A stretch of DNA of 64,000 nucleotides from Pseudopithomyces maydicus (taxonomy: Eukaryota; Ascomycota; Dothideomycetes; Pleosporales; Didymosphaeriaceae), in assembly GCA_026873275.1 (NCBI GenBank), contig JANTUC010000005.1, positions 1,860,001 through 1,924,000 on the forward strand. The letters are read 5' to 3'. Positions 47,301 through 56,320 of this stretch are shown piece after piece. The position numbers were made by a program, and so were the translations under genes. The first letter of the stretch is position 1, and every line of letters starts with the position of its first letter. The notes under the pieces were generated by a model. The model was not told where the DNA came from, searched no databases, and was given only the letters and a program-made list of their open reading frames with translations.

Positions 47301-48772
47301 TATTTGCGATCACTACTTCAAACATGGGTTCTGTTATTACTACCAGACTCGTACGTGTATACACCGTCTGCATACGCGTGAGGATGTTCCAATCGTGGCT
47401 GGACCAGAGGTTAGAATTGGAGATGTTCTTGTGCCGCACATGACGAAGGCTGAGATCATGGCTACGCGCGAGGAGCCTCCAGTCGTCCAACAACCCCCAG
47501 TTGTCGAGGAGTCAAAGGTTGGCACTGAGCAACGCAATATCGGTAGAAATTCTGTCGAGCAGCAGCCAGGGACCACGAAAACCCTTGCTAGCATCCCATC
47601 GGAACCAAAACGTGCACGCGAGGCGCCTCGTCCAGCCACTGGATTCCCACAGGGTCCGATGATGAGCTTCAACCAGCCTCCCCAGTCTCTGTTCACACCC
47701 GGTTTCTTTGGTAATCCCATGGGCCCAGCAAATCCAGGATTCAGTCAGGGACAACAGTTCAATGCCCCCATGAACCCATTTAGTACACCTGGATTCGACG
47801 TGCCTAATATGATGCCGAATCAGTTTGGCTTTCCTGGGAATTTTGGACCTAACATGCCAATGAATCAATTTGGTCCACCCGGGAACTTCGGATTCAACAT
47901 GATGCCGAATCAATTTGGCCCGCCCGGAAACTTCGGCCAGAACATGGCAGTGAATCCATTCATGCAGAACTCAACGACAATTGCGCCAAACGGAGGAAGG
48001 GTCGTCTGCTACTACTGTGGTAGACACGGTCACAAGAAGCCTTTCTGTGGGAAACTGAAGCGTGATCAAGCTGCAGGGAAATCTTTGGTCGACAACCCCC
48101 GTGGACAACCGAACCGTCCAAGGGTGCAGGCTCCACAACAGCCTGGTAACCAACAGGGAAACAAGCGCGGGAGGAACGATGAGGATTACGAAGGGCCCGA
48201 CGAGCAGAACGGCAAGCGCAAGCCCATCGACAATCGCCACCCTGACGCGCGGGACAACAAGCGCAACAAGATCGAGGTAGAGCTCAAAGGGAACCCGGCC
48301 GTTAAGCGGAAAGCCGACGAGAAGGAGCATCGGAATGTGGATGAGCGCAAACGAAATAGATTGAGTAGGTTTTTTCGCAAAAAGGTCCATCGAAGATGCC
48401 CATCGCTAACCCTTTTCTTTCTTAGATACCGAAGAAGAGCACCAGCCAGGACCAGAGCCACCGCGCGGCCCTCGTGCTCTCATGGGACAGTCTAACGGAC
48501 AGCCTCGTCGACCTTCTCAGAACCTTCAGAACCTTCAGAACCCTCAGCACCCTCGGCACCCTCAAAACTCTCAGAACTCTCAGAACTATCAGAACTCTCG
48601 GATTCCTCAGCACCCTCGGATTCCTCAGGATGCCAACGGTTTTCAGATCCGGGGGAGCGCTGCACGCCAGGGAGGCCAGCCCCCTACCGACCAACGGGGT
48701 CACTACCACCAAGGAAATGGGGGTAATCGACGAGGTCCACGTCCAGGAAATTGGAGGCCGCCTCATCAGTAA
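44344..48772 (+). CDS. Large CCCH and CCHC zinc-finger protein
   Basis: Three exons: 44344-44664, 44716-48364, 48426-48772; phases agree; 1,438 aa. The N-terminal ~600 residues are a helical region with no domain I recognise. They are followed by a Ser/Pro and Pro/Glu/Ala low-complexity linker (~46190-46475). About six C-x-C-x-C-x-H fingers occupy 46650-47370: CWPRHCRDGTCPNLH, CPQWLRNRCNDVDCQLSH, CRFWQSGDCSYETGCSNRH, CPFYIEGQCRNLDDRCQFKH, CLNMIQTGKCWRQDKCWLEH and CDHYFKHGFCYYYQTRTC. A Pro/Asn/Gly/Met-rich segment with NQFGPPGNFG-type repeats follows, then a zinc knuckle CYYCGRHGHKKPFC near 48010, a basic stretch, and a Gln/Asn/Pro-rich tail (NLQNLQNPQHPRHPQ type). CCCH arrays usually bind RNA; a nuclear RNA-processing role is an inference. 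I do not recognise an orthologue. Confidence 0.88.
46190..46475 (+). repeat. Coding low-complexity tract (SP then PEPA-type) in the CCCH gene
   Basis: About 70 nt of near-pure pyrimidine repeats (TCTCCG/TCTCCT) encode Ser-Pro repeats. About 200 nt of CCTGAACCGGCT-like units follow, encoding Pro-Glu/Ala/Leu/Val repeats, then Asp-Ala-Pro repeats. The antisense strand is open, giving shadow ORFs only. Confidence 0.85.
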
Positions 48773-48840
48773 GACGATCGCTGGCGGCCATTAGATTGAT
48801 TTGGGAAGAGAGAATCGTTGCTTTCGCTTCTTTTTACTTC

Positions 48841-49196
48841 TTCTCTAAGGGAACTAACTCAAGCTCAAGCGATCCAGTGGAATTTGACTCTGCACACGAT
48901 GCAGGCCTCGCGGCCATGATCGATGGGTCGAATACCATTTACCGCTAGCTTTTGTTCCCTCCGCACTTACAGGAACTGAACCCCAGTTCAAGCAGTTTTG
49001 TGAAATTCTACTCTTCACACGATCCAGGCCTCGCGGCCCAGGTCGATGGGTAGGATACCACTTTACCGCTCGCTTTTGTTCCCTTAGGCTTAACGGGGAC
49101 TCAAGCTCAGGTGGCTCTGGGATTCTACTCTTTACACGATCCAGGCTTCACGGCCTTGGTCGATGGGCAGAATACCAGTCCACTGTTTGCTTTTTT
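48841..49196 (+). repeat. Three degenerate ~120-bp tandem repeats downstream of the CCCH gene
   Basis: The units are about 48841-48960, 48961-49085 and 49086-49196. Each contains CACGAT(C/G)CAGGC near its middle (48895, 49018, 49135; spacing 123 and 117 bp), followed by a CGATGGG...ATACCA motif, and the first two end with CGCTAGCTTTTGTTCCCT-like sequence. In one frame each unit encodes a similar peptide, around AHDAGLAAMIDG, SHDPGLAAQVDG and LHDPGFTALVDG, with stops between. This may be a decayed coding repeat or a noncoding tandem repeat. Confidence 0.8.
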
Positions 49197-49419
49197 GATT
49201 GTTTTTTTTTTGCGATGCAAGCGTCTGCTTTCTTGAATGCGTTTCATGCGGGATGAGTTCATGCGAGTTGAGTTTATAGTTATTGATTTTTGCGGCTTTC
49301 TAGTGTTCATATACACGATATACTGATAAACAAAAAAAATTCAAATTTTCTAAATTATATGGATTGATCTGAGGTTAGGCATGATGACGAATGCTCCACG
49401 TTATTTGTGCATACTTAGT

Positions 49420-49424
49420 GTTTT
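49420..49424. repeat. Target-site duplication (left) of the outer element
   Basis: GTTTT directly precedes the left LTR and is repeated directly after the right LTR. Confidence 0.85.
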
Positions 49425-49628
49425 TGTTGCGGGCGACAAGGTCGGTAGTAACGTGTTTTAATTGAACAAAATCTAAGTATACAGAATAGAGGCTAGCTGG
49501 TACAAAAAGGTATATAAGGGTACTCTAGGCAACTAGTGCGCGCTAGTCCTAATTAAGACTTAGTACACTAAGTAGTTAGGTTAGTCTTATAATTAGTTAT
49601 AAAGTTATTATAAGGCTAATTTATAATA
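49425..49628 (-). repeat. Left LTR (3' LTR) of the outer element
   Basis: 204 bp, the same length as the right copy with no indel. All differences I see between the copies are transitions. The outer ~110 bp retains GC-rich, CpA-containing sequence (GCGGGCGACAAGGTCGG), while the inner half is converted to AT. Confidence 0.92.
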
Positions 49629-49641
49629 CTATCCCCCCTTT
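49629..49641 (-). other. Polypurine tract of the outer element
   Basis: On the minus strand AAAGGGGGGATAG directly precedes the left LTR, the position of the plus-strand priming site. This fixes the element's direction as right to left. Confidence 0.7.
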
Positions 49642-50032
49642 AAAAAGCTTTATCCTAAAGTATTAAAATCCTCTATACTAGGTCAGTCGCCCTAAAGGAC
49701 TTCTATATTACTTATAATTAAAATCTTATTTAAGCGGTCCTATTATACGACAATTTTAGCATAAAATTTACTTTATAAAGTATTATAAAACTATTTCCTT
49801 AGGGAGCTTAATTACTAAATTATTTAACTAAGGTTAAATTCCCTAGCTTAATAAATAAATATATTACTTTTTATTTTATCGGCCAGTTATAATTAGCGTC
49901 TCCTAATTTAATAATTTTTATATAAAGTTCTACTAGGTAGCCTTTCTATAATATATCCTTTTATCCCTTCTCTACCAGGAGCCAGGCCACAGCTATATAT
50001 TTATTATAATAACCTAAGAGCCCTATGCTCTG
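49642..50032 (-). pseudogene. RIP-mutated interior of the outer element, left of the nested insertion
   Basis: About 390 bp of AT-rich sequence with no open frame. It continues at 56762 after the nested element. The nested insertion point lies ~400 bp from the left LTR. Confidence 0.75.
50028..50032. repeat. Target-site duplication (left) of the nested element
   Basis: CTCTG precedes the 5' LTR; the same five bases follow the 3' LTR at 56757-56761. Confidence 0.92.
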
Positions 50033-50468
50033 TGTTAAGATCTGTAGATGGCTGCGGCACAGCATCGATCCCACATGTAATTAGAGGCCCGGGGCGGGCC
50101 GTGTAATTATGTAGTCACGTGACCTGATCAGTGTGATCAGTAGCCTTGGCGCACTGAGCATACTGAGCAGCTCGCATACTGATCACTGAGCAAAGGCTGA
50201 TCAGTGTGATCAGTTGATCAGTGGGACTGATCAACCCAAGTATATAGGAACCCGAGTTTCCTTCGTGGATACTCGTGTTCAACCTGTTTATCAATCTATC
50301 GTTTGGATTCACTCAGGCCTCATTGTTGATTTAGTATCATACGTGATACCGATACCGACTACCCCATCGACCCGCTCACGCAGTCGATAACCCTTCTCCC
50401 TCCGTAAGTTGCTCCTGCCCGAGAACCAACCTTAACCTCTAGGACTAGCTACCCTCGTGGTCTTAACA
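50033..50468 (+). repeat. 5' LTR of the nested element
   Basis: 436 bp beginning TGTTAAGA and ending TCTTAACA, a perfect 8-bp terminal inverted repeat with TG...CA ends. It contains the presumed promoter (see 50124-50246). Confidence 0.96.
50124..50246 (+). promoter_or_regulatory. LTR promoter: repeated GATCAGT motifs and TATA box
   Basis: CTGATCAGTGTGATCAGT occurs twice exactly (50124-50141 and 50197-50214). A 9-bp inverted repeat, TTGATCAGT and ACTGATCAA separated by GGG, lies at 50214-50234, only 6 bp before TATATA (50241-50246). This arrangement looks like an upstream activator cluster in front of a TATA box. The same structure is in the 3' LTR (TATA at 56529). Confidence 0.6.
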
Positions 50469-50470
50469 TC

Positions 50471-50478
50471 TTGAACAC
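50471..50478 (+). other. Putative primer-binding site (self-priming type)
   Basis: Two bases after the 5' LTR lies TTGAACAC. It does not start with TGG, as a site for a tRNA CCA end would. It is the exact complement of GTGTTCAA at 50275-50282, which lies 29 bp after the TATA box, where the transcript would be expected to begin. This is the layout of Tf1-like self-priming. Confidence 0.5.
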
Positions 50479-50485
50479 CCTCAAC

Positions 50486-52282
50486 ATGAGCGACTTCAAC
50501 GACCTTACCCCATTCAACAATCCTAACAGCAAAGCTGCTAAACCGGACCTGTACGATGGCGACCGACGCAAACTCAAGACATGGCTACTCCAACTCGACC
50601 TGTACTTCCACTGTGTCAACAAGGACATGGAAGACAAGGACAAAGTCATCTTTGCCGCCACGTACATGAGAGGCGAACCAGCCGACTGGATTCAGCCGTA
50701 CATCGAAGCATATCTTTCAGCGGAAAACCAAGAAGGAGACCAGATCGACCAACTCATCGAAGATTACAGTACCTTCCGTACTCAGATCAAACAACTCTTC
50801 GGTTCAGCCAACGAGAAGTCTTACGCTGAAGAAGCTATCCAACGCCTCCGACAAACGCACTCAGCAGCCGAGTATACCGCAAAGTTCAAACACTACGCTG
50901 TACAGACTGGGTGGAACGACGATTCCCTACGCAAAATGTATAAGCAAGGTCTCAAGAAATCCGTACGCGAAGAACTCCTACGCAGTGGAGCCGCGATCAA
51001 CACGATGCAAGAACTTTACGACGAAACCATCAGGATTGACGCAGAATGGCACGAATTACACCAGGAATACAAGAATCATGGGAGATTCCAACCCACGTAT
51101 GGCAAGTCAAGCGGACGAACCAGTTACCGTACGACCACTACCAAACAACGGGTTACGAACGACCCCTACGGCTACCAGCCGATGGAACTGGACAATGTAA
51201 TGGTAAGGAAGGAGGAGAAGAAAACTGGAACATATGGCAAAGCCTCTGGAAATGCCAATGGACCAAACAGACTCAAGCGCGCCTTCGGTAAACCTCGAGG
51301 AGGGACCCCGTTCAATCAAAAGGAGCAACGCACTTGTTTTAACTGTGACAAACCGGGTCACATCGCCAGGAACTGCAGATCTAAGAACAAGGTCATCAGA
51401 CAGTTGAACGTAATCACCGTCGCCAACGATCAGGACGACGAAGACGAATGGGTTATCACAGACGGCATAAGTGATAGGGACCTAAACGAACACTCGGACT
51501 CAGACGATTCACGACTTTACGAGGATCCGTACGAAGAACCCGTCAACGACTTTGAACCCGTACGAGCGCGAGCACCTACGCCACATCCTCAAGCCAAACC
51601 AATCAACGTTATGGAGTACCTCGACAAACTTACGCAAACGGAACCTCTGGAAGAAGAATTCCAACCACGGGATGTAGATCTTCCTGAAGGATCAGTCCCA
51701 CACCTAGATGATCAGCGACTCAAGTACGTTAGTGAAGCTGACATCGAATGGGGACAAGAAAGGTACCAACGACAGTCAAAGCAAAAAGTCTATGAAAACG
51801 AGAAAGAAACCTACGAACCGGATTACGTACTGGACCACCGAAACCCCAAACATATGTGCATCAACTGGAAACTATGCAACTATGACCAGTGTACTATTCA
51901 CTACAGGGCCAAGGAAGAACATTGGTTCCCTTCTAAGCAGCCTCGCTGCCGATGGGAATGGTTTGACTGCCCAATCGACGATTGTGACGTACATCTCTGG
52001 GACAAGCGAACTCGACAATATTTTCCAGGGTACCTCGAAGGAGAAAACATGACAATGACCCTCATTGTTAACGGCACATGCACACAAGAACATTGGCAGA
52101 CATGCTTACACAAGGATTGCCAGAAGCATGCAAGAACCAAGGCCATGTTCGGATTCGGTGAAGATAAATGGCTCGACACGATGGAGGCAAGTGAACCCTT
52201 CAGACGCAAGCGAGCAGGCAAGAAAGGCAAGCAGTCTTTTTTAGGCCAACGGGCGGACTCAGTGGAGCCGCAACAGAACTAA
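50486..52282 (+). CDS. gag: Gag polyprotein of the nested retrotransposon
   Basis: 598 aa from the first ATG (50486), only 17 nt after the LTR. The N-terminal half is a retrotransposon gag capsid-like region (GDRRKLKTWLLQLDLYF, then RGEPADWIQPYI and FRTQIKQLFGS). A CCHC zinc knuckle, CFNCDKPGHIARNC, is at 51334-51375. An acidic linker follows, and then a C-terminal Cys/His-rich region with three units of C-x5/6/7-C-x4-C-x2-H (51855-52128). Translation ends at TAA (52282) unless ribosomes shift to pol at 52237-52243. Confidence 0.95.
   Translation: MSDFNDLTPFNNPNSKAAKPDLYDGDRRKLKTWLLQLDLYFHCVNKDMEDKDKVIFAATYMRGEPADWIQPYIEAYLSAENQEGDQIDQLIEDYSTFRTQIKQLFGSANEKSYAEEAIQRLRQTHSAAEYTAKFKHYAVQTGWNDDSLRKMYKQGLKKSVREELLRSGAAINTMQELYDETIRIDAEWHELHQEYKNHGRFQPTYGKSSGRTSYRTTTTKQRVTNDPYGYQPMELDNVMVRKEEKKTGTYGKASGNANGPNRLKRAFGKPRGGTPFNQKEQRTCFNCDKPGHIARNCRSKNKVIRQLNVITVANDQDDEDEWVITDGISDRDLNEHSDSDDSRLYEDPYEEPVNDFEPVRARAPTPHPQAKPINVMEYLDKLTQTEPLEEEFQPRDVDLPEGSVPHLDDQRLKYVSEADIEWGQERYQRQSKQKVYENEKETYEPDYVLDHRNPKHMCINWKLCNYDQCTIHYRAKEEHWFPSKQPRCRWEWFDCPIDDCDVHLWDKRTRQYFPGYLEGENMTMTLIVNGTCTQEHWQTCLHKDCQKHARTKAMFGFGEDKWLDTMEASEPFRRKRAGKKGKQSFLGQRADSVEPQQN
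52237..52271 (+). promoter_or_regulatory. Predicted -1 ribosomal frameshift signal for gag-pol
   Basis: In the gag frame the sequence is T TTT TTA (52237-52243), a canonical X-XXY-YYZ slippery heptamer. After a 9-nt spacer, GCGG-A-CTC-AGTG-GAG-CCGC (52253-52271) can form a 7-bp stem with one bulged A and a 4-nt loop. Slipping by -1 enters exactly the pol frame, which is open from here through the pol ATG at 52327. Confidence 0.75.
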
Positions 52283-55200
52283 ATGCGCTGGTAACTGACC
52301 AGGCATCCCTCATTAAGCTACCGGTAATGCTTGATGAGAGAATACGGATCAAGGCTTTACTGGATTCGGGAGCCCAAGGAAACTTTATATCGAGAAAGAC
52401 TGTTCAACGAGCCGGACTCCGCGAACAACTCAAGGAAATTCCCTTGGCTATCCATGTCGCGAATGGACGCCGATTACCAGGACAATCAAGCATACGACAC
52501 GAGGTCACGACGACACTCAAGATCCATGAGCACCAGGAGTGGATTACCTTAGACGTCTTGGATGCAAGTCAGCATGACTTAATCCTGGGTATCCCCTGGC
52601 TACGAAAGCATAACCCACAGATACATTGGGGAAGGAAAGAGCTTTCGATGAGGAACTGCAAATGTGCACTGCAGTCAGAACCTGCGCATCACACGACGCT
52701 GATGGCGGATGAGAGCATGATCAATAATTTGAACTCGCGACAGAAAGTCGATAAACTGGAATTTACCTCGGCAGACGCTGGCAGGCACCACCAGGTCAAG
52801 AAGCACGAGAAGGAGAAACGCACAACTCACGACATCCCCGACGAATATAAAAAGTGGAGTCATTTGTTTCGGGAAGAGGAAGGAAAAGCAAACCTACCTG
52901 AGCACCAACCCTGGGATCATACGATTGACCTAGAAGAAGGGAAAACGCCACCCTTTGGACCATTATACGGCAAGTCAGGAAAAGAACTCCAATGGGAAAA
53001 AGACTTCATCGAGAAGAACCTCGACAAAGGATACATACGAGAATCGAAGTCACCCGCAGCAAGTCCATTTATGTTCGTACTCAAGAAAAACGGAGAACCA
53101 CGACCGTGCATCGACTATCGAGCACTCAACAACATCACGATCAAGAATAGATACCCGTTACCGAACATATCAGAATTACGAGACAGACTCTCAAGAGCCA
53201 AGATATTTACGGCTATGGACTTAAGAGACGGATACCACCTCATCAGGATGAAAGAAGGTGAAGAATGGAAGACAGCGTTTAGATCGCGATACGGCCTGTT
53301 CGAGTACACAGTCATGCCGTTCGGACTAACTAACGCACCAGCAACATTCCAGGAATTGATCAACAACACGCTAAGGAACTACCTCGACATCTTCGTAGTT
53401 GCCTACCTAGACGACATCCTCGTATACTCAGAAAACGAGCAAGAACACGTAGAACATGTCAAAATCGTATTGGAAGCTTTACGGAAAGCACACCTAAGGA
53501 TCAAACCGGAAAAATGCAAATTCCATGTCACGGAACTAGAGTTCCTAGGACACGTTGTCAACACGAAAGGCTTCAGCATAAGCCCAGAAAAGGTCGAAAC
53601 CATACGAGCATGGCCAATTCCGAAAACCATAGGAGACGTACGAGAATTCCTAGGATTTTGCGGATTCAACAGACAATTCATCAAGGATTACTCCAAGATC
53701 ACCATACCCTTGACGGCACTAACCAAGAAGGATGTAGCATTCAAATGGACGGAACAATGCGATCGAGCTTTCAAACAGCTAGTACAAGCAAGCATCAGTG
53801 CACCAGTCCTAGTTGCTTTCAGAAGCGACGAACCACTACGCATGGAAACCGACGCAAGCGACTTGGCTATCGGAGCATGCGCGAAGCAAGAAAGGGACGG
53901 ACAGTGGCACCCTGTTGCTTACTATTCGTATAAATTCATTGACGCGGAAACACGCTACGACATCCACGACAAAGAATTGTATGCTATCGTCAAAGCACTC
54001 AAGCACTGGAGGACCTACGCCCACGGATGCTCAGAACTCACGATCTTTACGGACCACAAAAATCTGTTACGGTTCACGACAACGAAAGAATTGACACCGC
54101 GACAAGCGCGATGGTCAGAAGCCCTTGGACAGTACAAATTCAAGATCCTGTACACACCAGGAAAAGAGAACGGACGAGCAGATGCTCTCAGCAGAAGAAA
54201 AGATCTCGCAGGAGATAAGGTCAAGACATATTCGGCAATCCTCAAGGAAAACAAGGACGGATCGCTAGGACCTACAGCGGAACTTAACCAACTAATAATA
54301 GTCACCAAGGATGTACCAAAGGAACAACAGGAGGAGGTAATACGACAACACCACGACGACCCTCTTTACGGACATCCCGGAATCAGCAAGACAGTGGAAC
54401 TAATCCAACGGAACTACAACTTCAAAGGAATCAAGGAAGCTGTAACCAACTACATCAGGAAGTGCGCAGACTGCCAAAGGAATAAGCATGCGACACATCT
54501 GAAGTATGGAGAAATGCAAGCCATTGAAATACCCACAGCACCATGGGAAGACATCGCTATGGATTTTGTTACAGGACTACCAGGATCTACGGACCCGGCT
54601 ACGGAAGTCAAGTACAACGCAATATTGGTTATTGTGGACAGATTTACGAAGTACGCCGAGATGATACCCTGCAAGAAGGAATGCACTGCAGACCAGCTAG
54701 GCTATCTTATACTCGACAGACTCGTAAGACACCACGGCATACCAAAGACAATCATCAGCGACAGAGACAAACTCTTCACATCAAATTACTGGACAACGCT
54801 TATGGCACTCATCGGAACGAAACGAAAGCTATCGACAGCTTATCATCCACAGACGGACGGACAAACGGAACGTACCAACCAGACTATGGAAACGTACCTA
54901 CGCATCTACTGCAACAAGAAGAAAGACAATTGGGTTTCATTATTACCTTTAGCACAAATGGCATACAACAACAAAGAATCAGCAACAACTGGAACTACAC
55001 CATACTACGCAAACCACGGAAAACATCCACATCTCTTTGATCAAGTCTTACCAACGGTTATCAACACAGCAGAAGCAGAGAAAACCGCAGAAATCATGAA
55101 ACGAACACACGAAGAATTACGAGAAAACCTCGAGAAGTCTCAACGACAAACAATTTCCTACGTCAACAAGAAACGAAAAACGGCACCTCAGCTGAAGAAG

Positions 55201-55631
55201 GGGATAAAGCATACTTGCTTACGAAAAATCTTCGCACACAGAAGAAGAAACACAAGAAACTGGATCACGTTAAAGTCGGACCATTTTTCATTTCCAAACA
55301 GATATCGCCAGTAAACTACAAGTTGGAACTACCGCCAGATGCAAAGATACACCCGGTATTCCACATATCATTATTGGAACCAGCAGACCCAGAAACGCCA
55401 GTTCAGACCACCTTCTATCACCAAGCCGAAGAAGAAAACGAGTTCGAAGTAGAACGCATCCTAGACATGCGACACGGCTTAGGACAAGGAAACGACGAGT
55501 ACCTCGTCAAGTGGAAAGGGTATCCCAATAGCGAAAACACATGGGAACCAGAAGGGAACCTAAGCAACTGTCAACAAAAGCTGAAGGAATATTACAACAA
55601 GATGACGCCACTACTACGAAGAAGGACATAA
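52240..55631 (+). CDS. pol: Pol polyprotein (PR-RT-RNase H-IN-chromodomain), one 1-nt frame break
   Basis: It is reached by the frameshift at 52240; an in-frame ATG is at 52327. Domains in order: aspartic protease ([12 protein letters not shown]), reverse transcriptase (catalytic YLDDILVYS near 53403), RNase H ([27 protein letters not shown]), and integrase with HHCC zinc-binding part ([15 protein letters not shown]...CADCQRNK) and the catalytic D-D-E region ([30 protein letters not shown]). The C-terminal chromodomain is at ~55441-55600 ([10 protein letters not shown]...[21 protein letters not shown]). The first frame ends at 55314. The homologous sequence continues from about 55194 in the -1 frame ([13 protein letters not shown]), so one base is missing near 55191-55204. 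Chromodomains are known to direct some elements to heterochromatin. Confidence 0.95.
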
Positions 55632-55638
55632 AACATAC

Positions 55639-56211
55639 CTATACACCGGAGGAAGGAATCATGGGAGCAGGGAAGTGCGAATCCCAAAACTCATCAGACA
55701 AACCCTCAAACGCACCCCACGTCGCGGGAGATAACAAAGGACCTGAAGGAGCTTCCGCAGCCGCTGGAGCAAGGTCAGACACCTCTGCAGCTTCCATCTC
55801 TTCGATATTCCTCTCCTCCACAGAAATCGCGTCAGCAGCCTTGCGATCCAACAAATCCATCTGCTGACGGAGACGGTCCTCGCGAGCGCGCGCAACCCGC
55901 AACTCCTCGAGCGCAGCCTCGTGAGCCTTAAAAGCGGTTTCCTGCGCTTCCCTTGACTCTTGAATTTGCACCTTCAACTTCTCTTTTTCAGCCAACAAAC
56001 GCTTGAACTCCGACTCGGAAACACGAACATCGCAACGCTGCCCGAGCCGCACACAGGCACCACATTTTCCGGAACGAACATGAACTTTGCAAACACGATT
56101 GTGCTTTACGCATGTGGAACACTTCTTTACCATGGTTTCGCCAAAAGATTCAATAAACTCGACAAGCAAACGGCGACGAGTGGTGCTGGAGGCAGACGGA
56201 TGTTTGGGCAT
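55639..56211 (-). CDS. Antisense accessory ORF: Zn2Cys6-spaced cysteine cluster plus coiled coil
   Basis: 190 aa from the ATG at 56211 (MPKHPSASS); a second in-frame ATG is at 56133, next to the zinc cluster. It lies between pol and the 3' LTR on the opposite strand, tail to tail with pol (7 nt between stop codons). Cys31, 34, 41, 50, 53 and 60 have spacing C-x2-C-x6-C-x8-C-x2-C-x6-C, the pattern of Gal4-type binuclear zinc clusters (CSTCVKHNRVC and CGACVRLGQRC). Residues ~64-140 are charged and heptad-like (EFKRLLAEKEKLKVQIQ, LEELRVARAREDRLRQQMDL), a likely coiled coil. The tail is Ala/Pro-rich with an FEGLSDEFWDSHF segment. The open frame and ordered motifs argue for a real protein. Transcription would have to start in or near the 3' LTR, antisense. 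The function is unknown; a DNA-binding regulator or a nucleic-acid-binding cofactor are both possible. Confidence 0.65.
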   Translation of the reverse strand: MPKHPSASSTTRRRLLVEFIESFGETMVKKCSTCVKHNRVCKVHVRSGKCGACVRLGQRCDVRVSESEFKRLLAEKEKLKVQIQESREAQETAFKAHEAALEELRVARAREDRLRQQMDLLDRKAADAISVEERNIEEMEAAEVSDLAPAAAEAPSGPLLSPATWGAFEGLSDEFWDSHFPAPMIPSSGV

Positions 56212-56304
56212 GACGCGGACCAAGCTAACGCTACTTATGATGCGGGGCGAAGCCCGGTTATAACTAACCACGGGACTACATCACCTGATCCGAGGACAGA
56301 TCCT

Positions 56305-56320
56305 GGGAGGAGGAGGATGA
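56305..56320 (+). other. Polypurine tract of the nested element
   Basis: GGGAGGAGGAGGATGA directly precedes the 3' LTR, the expected plus-strand primer site. Confidence 0.8.

Noticed and set aside
50115..50312. 65-aa minus-strand ORF present identically in both LTRs of the nested element (also 56403-56600)
   Set aside because: It is a by-product of the promoter repeats in the LTR. No motif is present, and the exact repetition is explained by the LTR copy.
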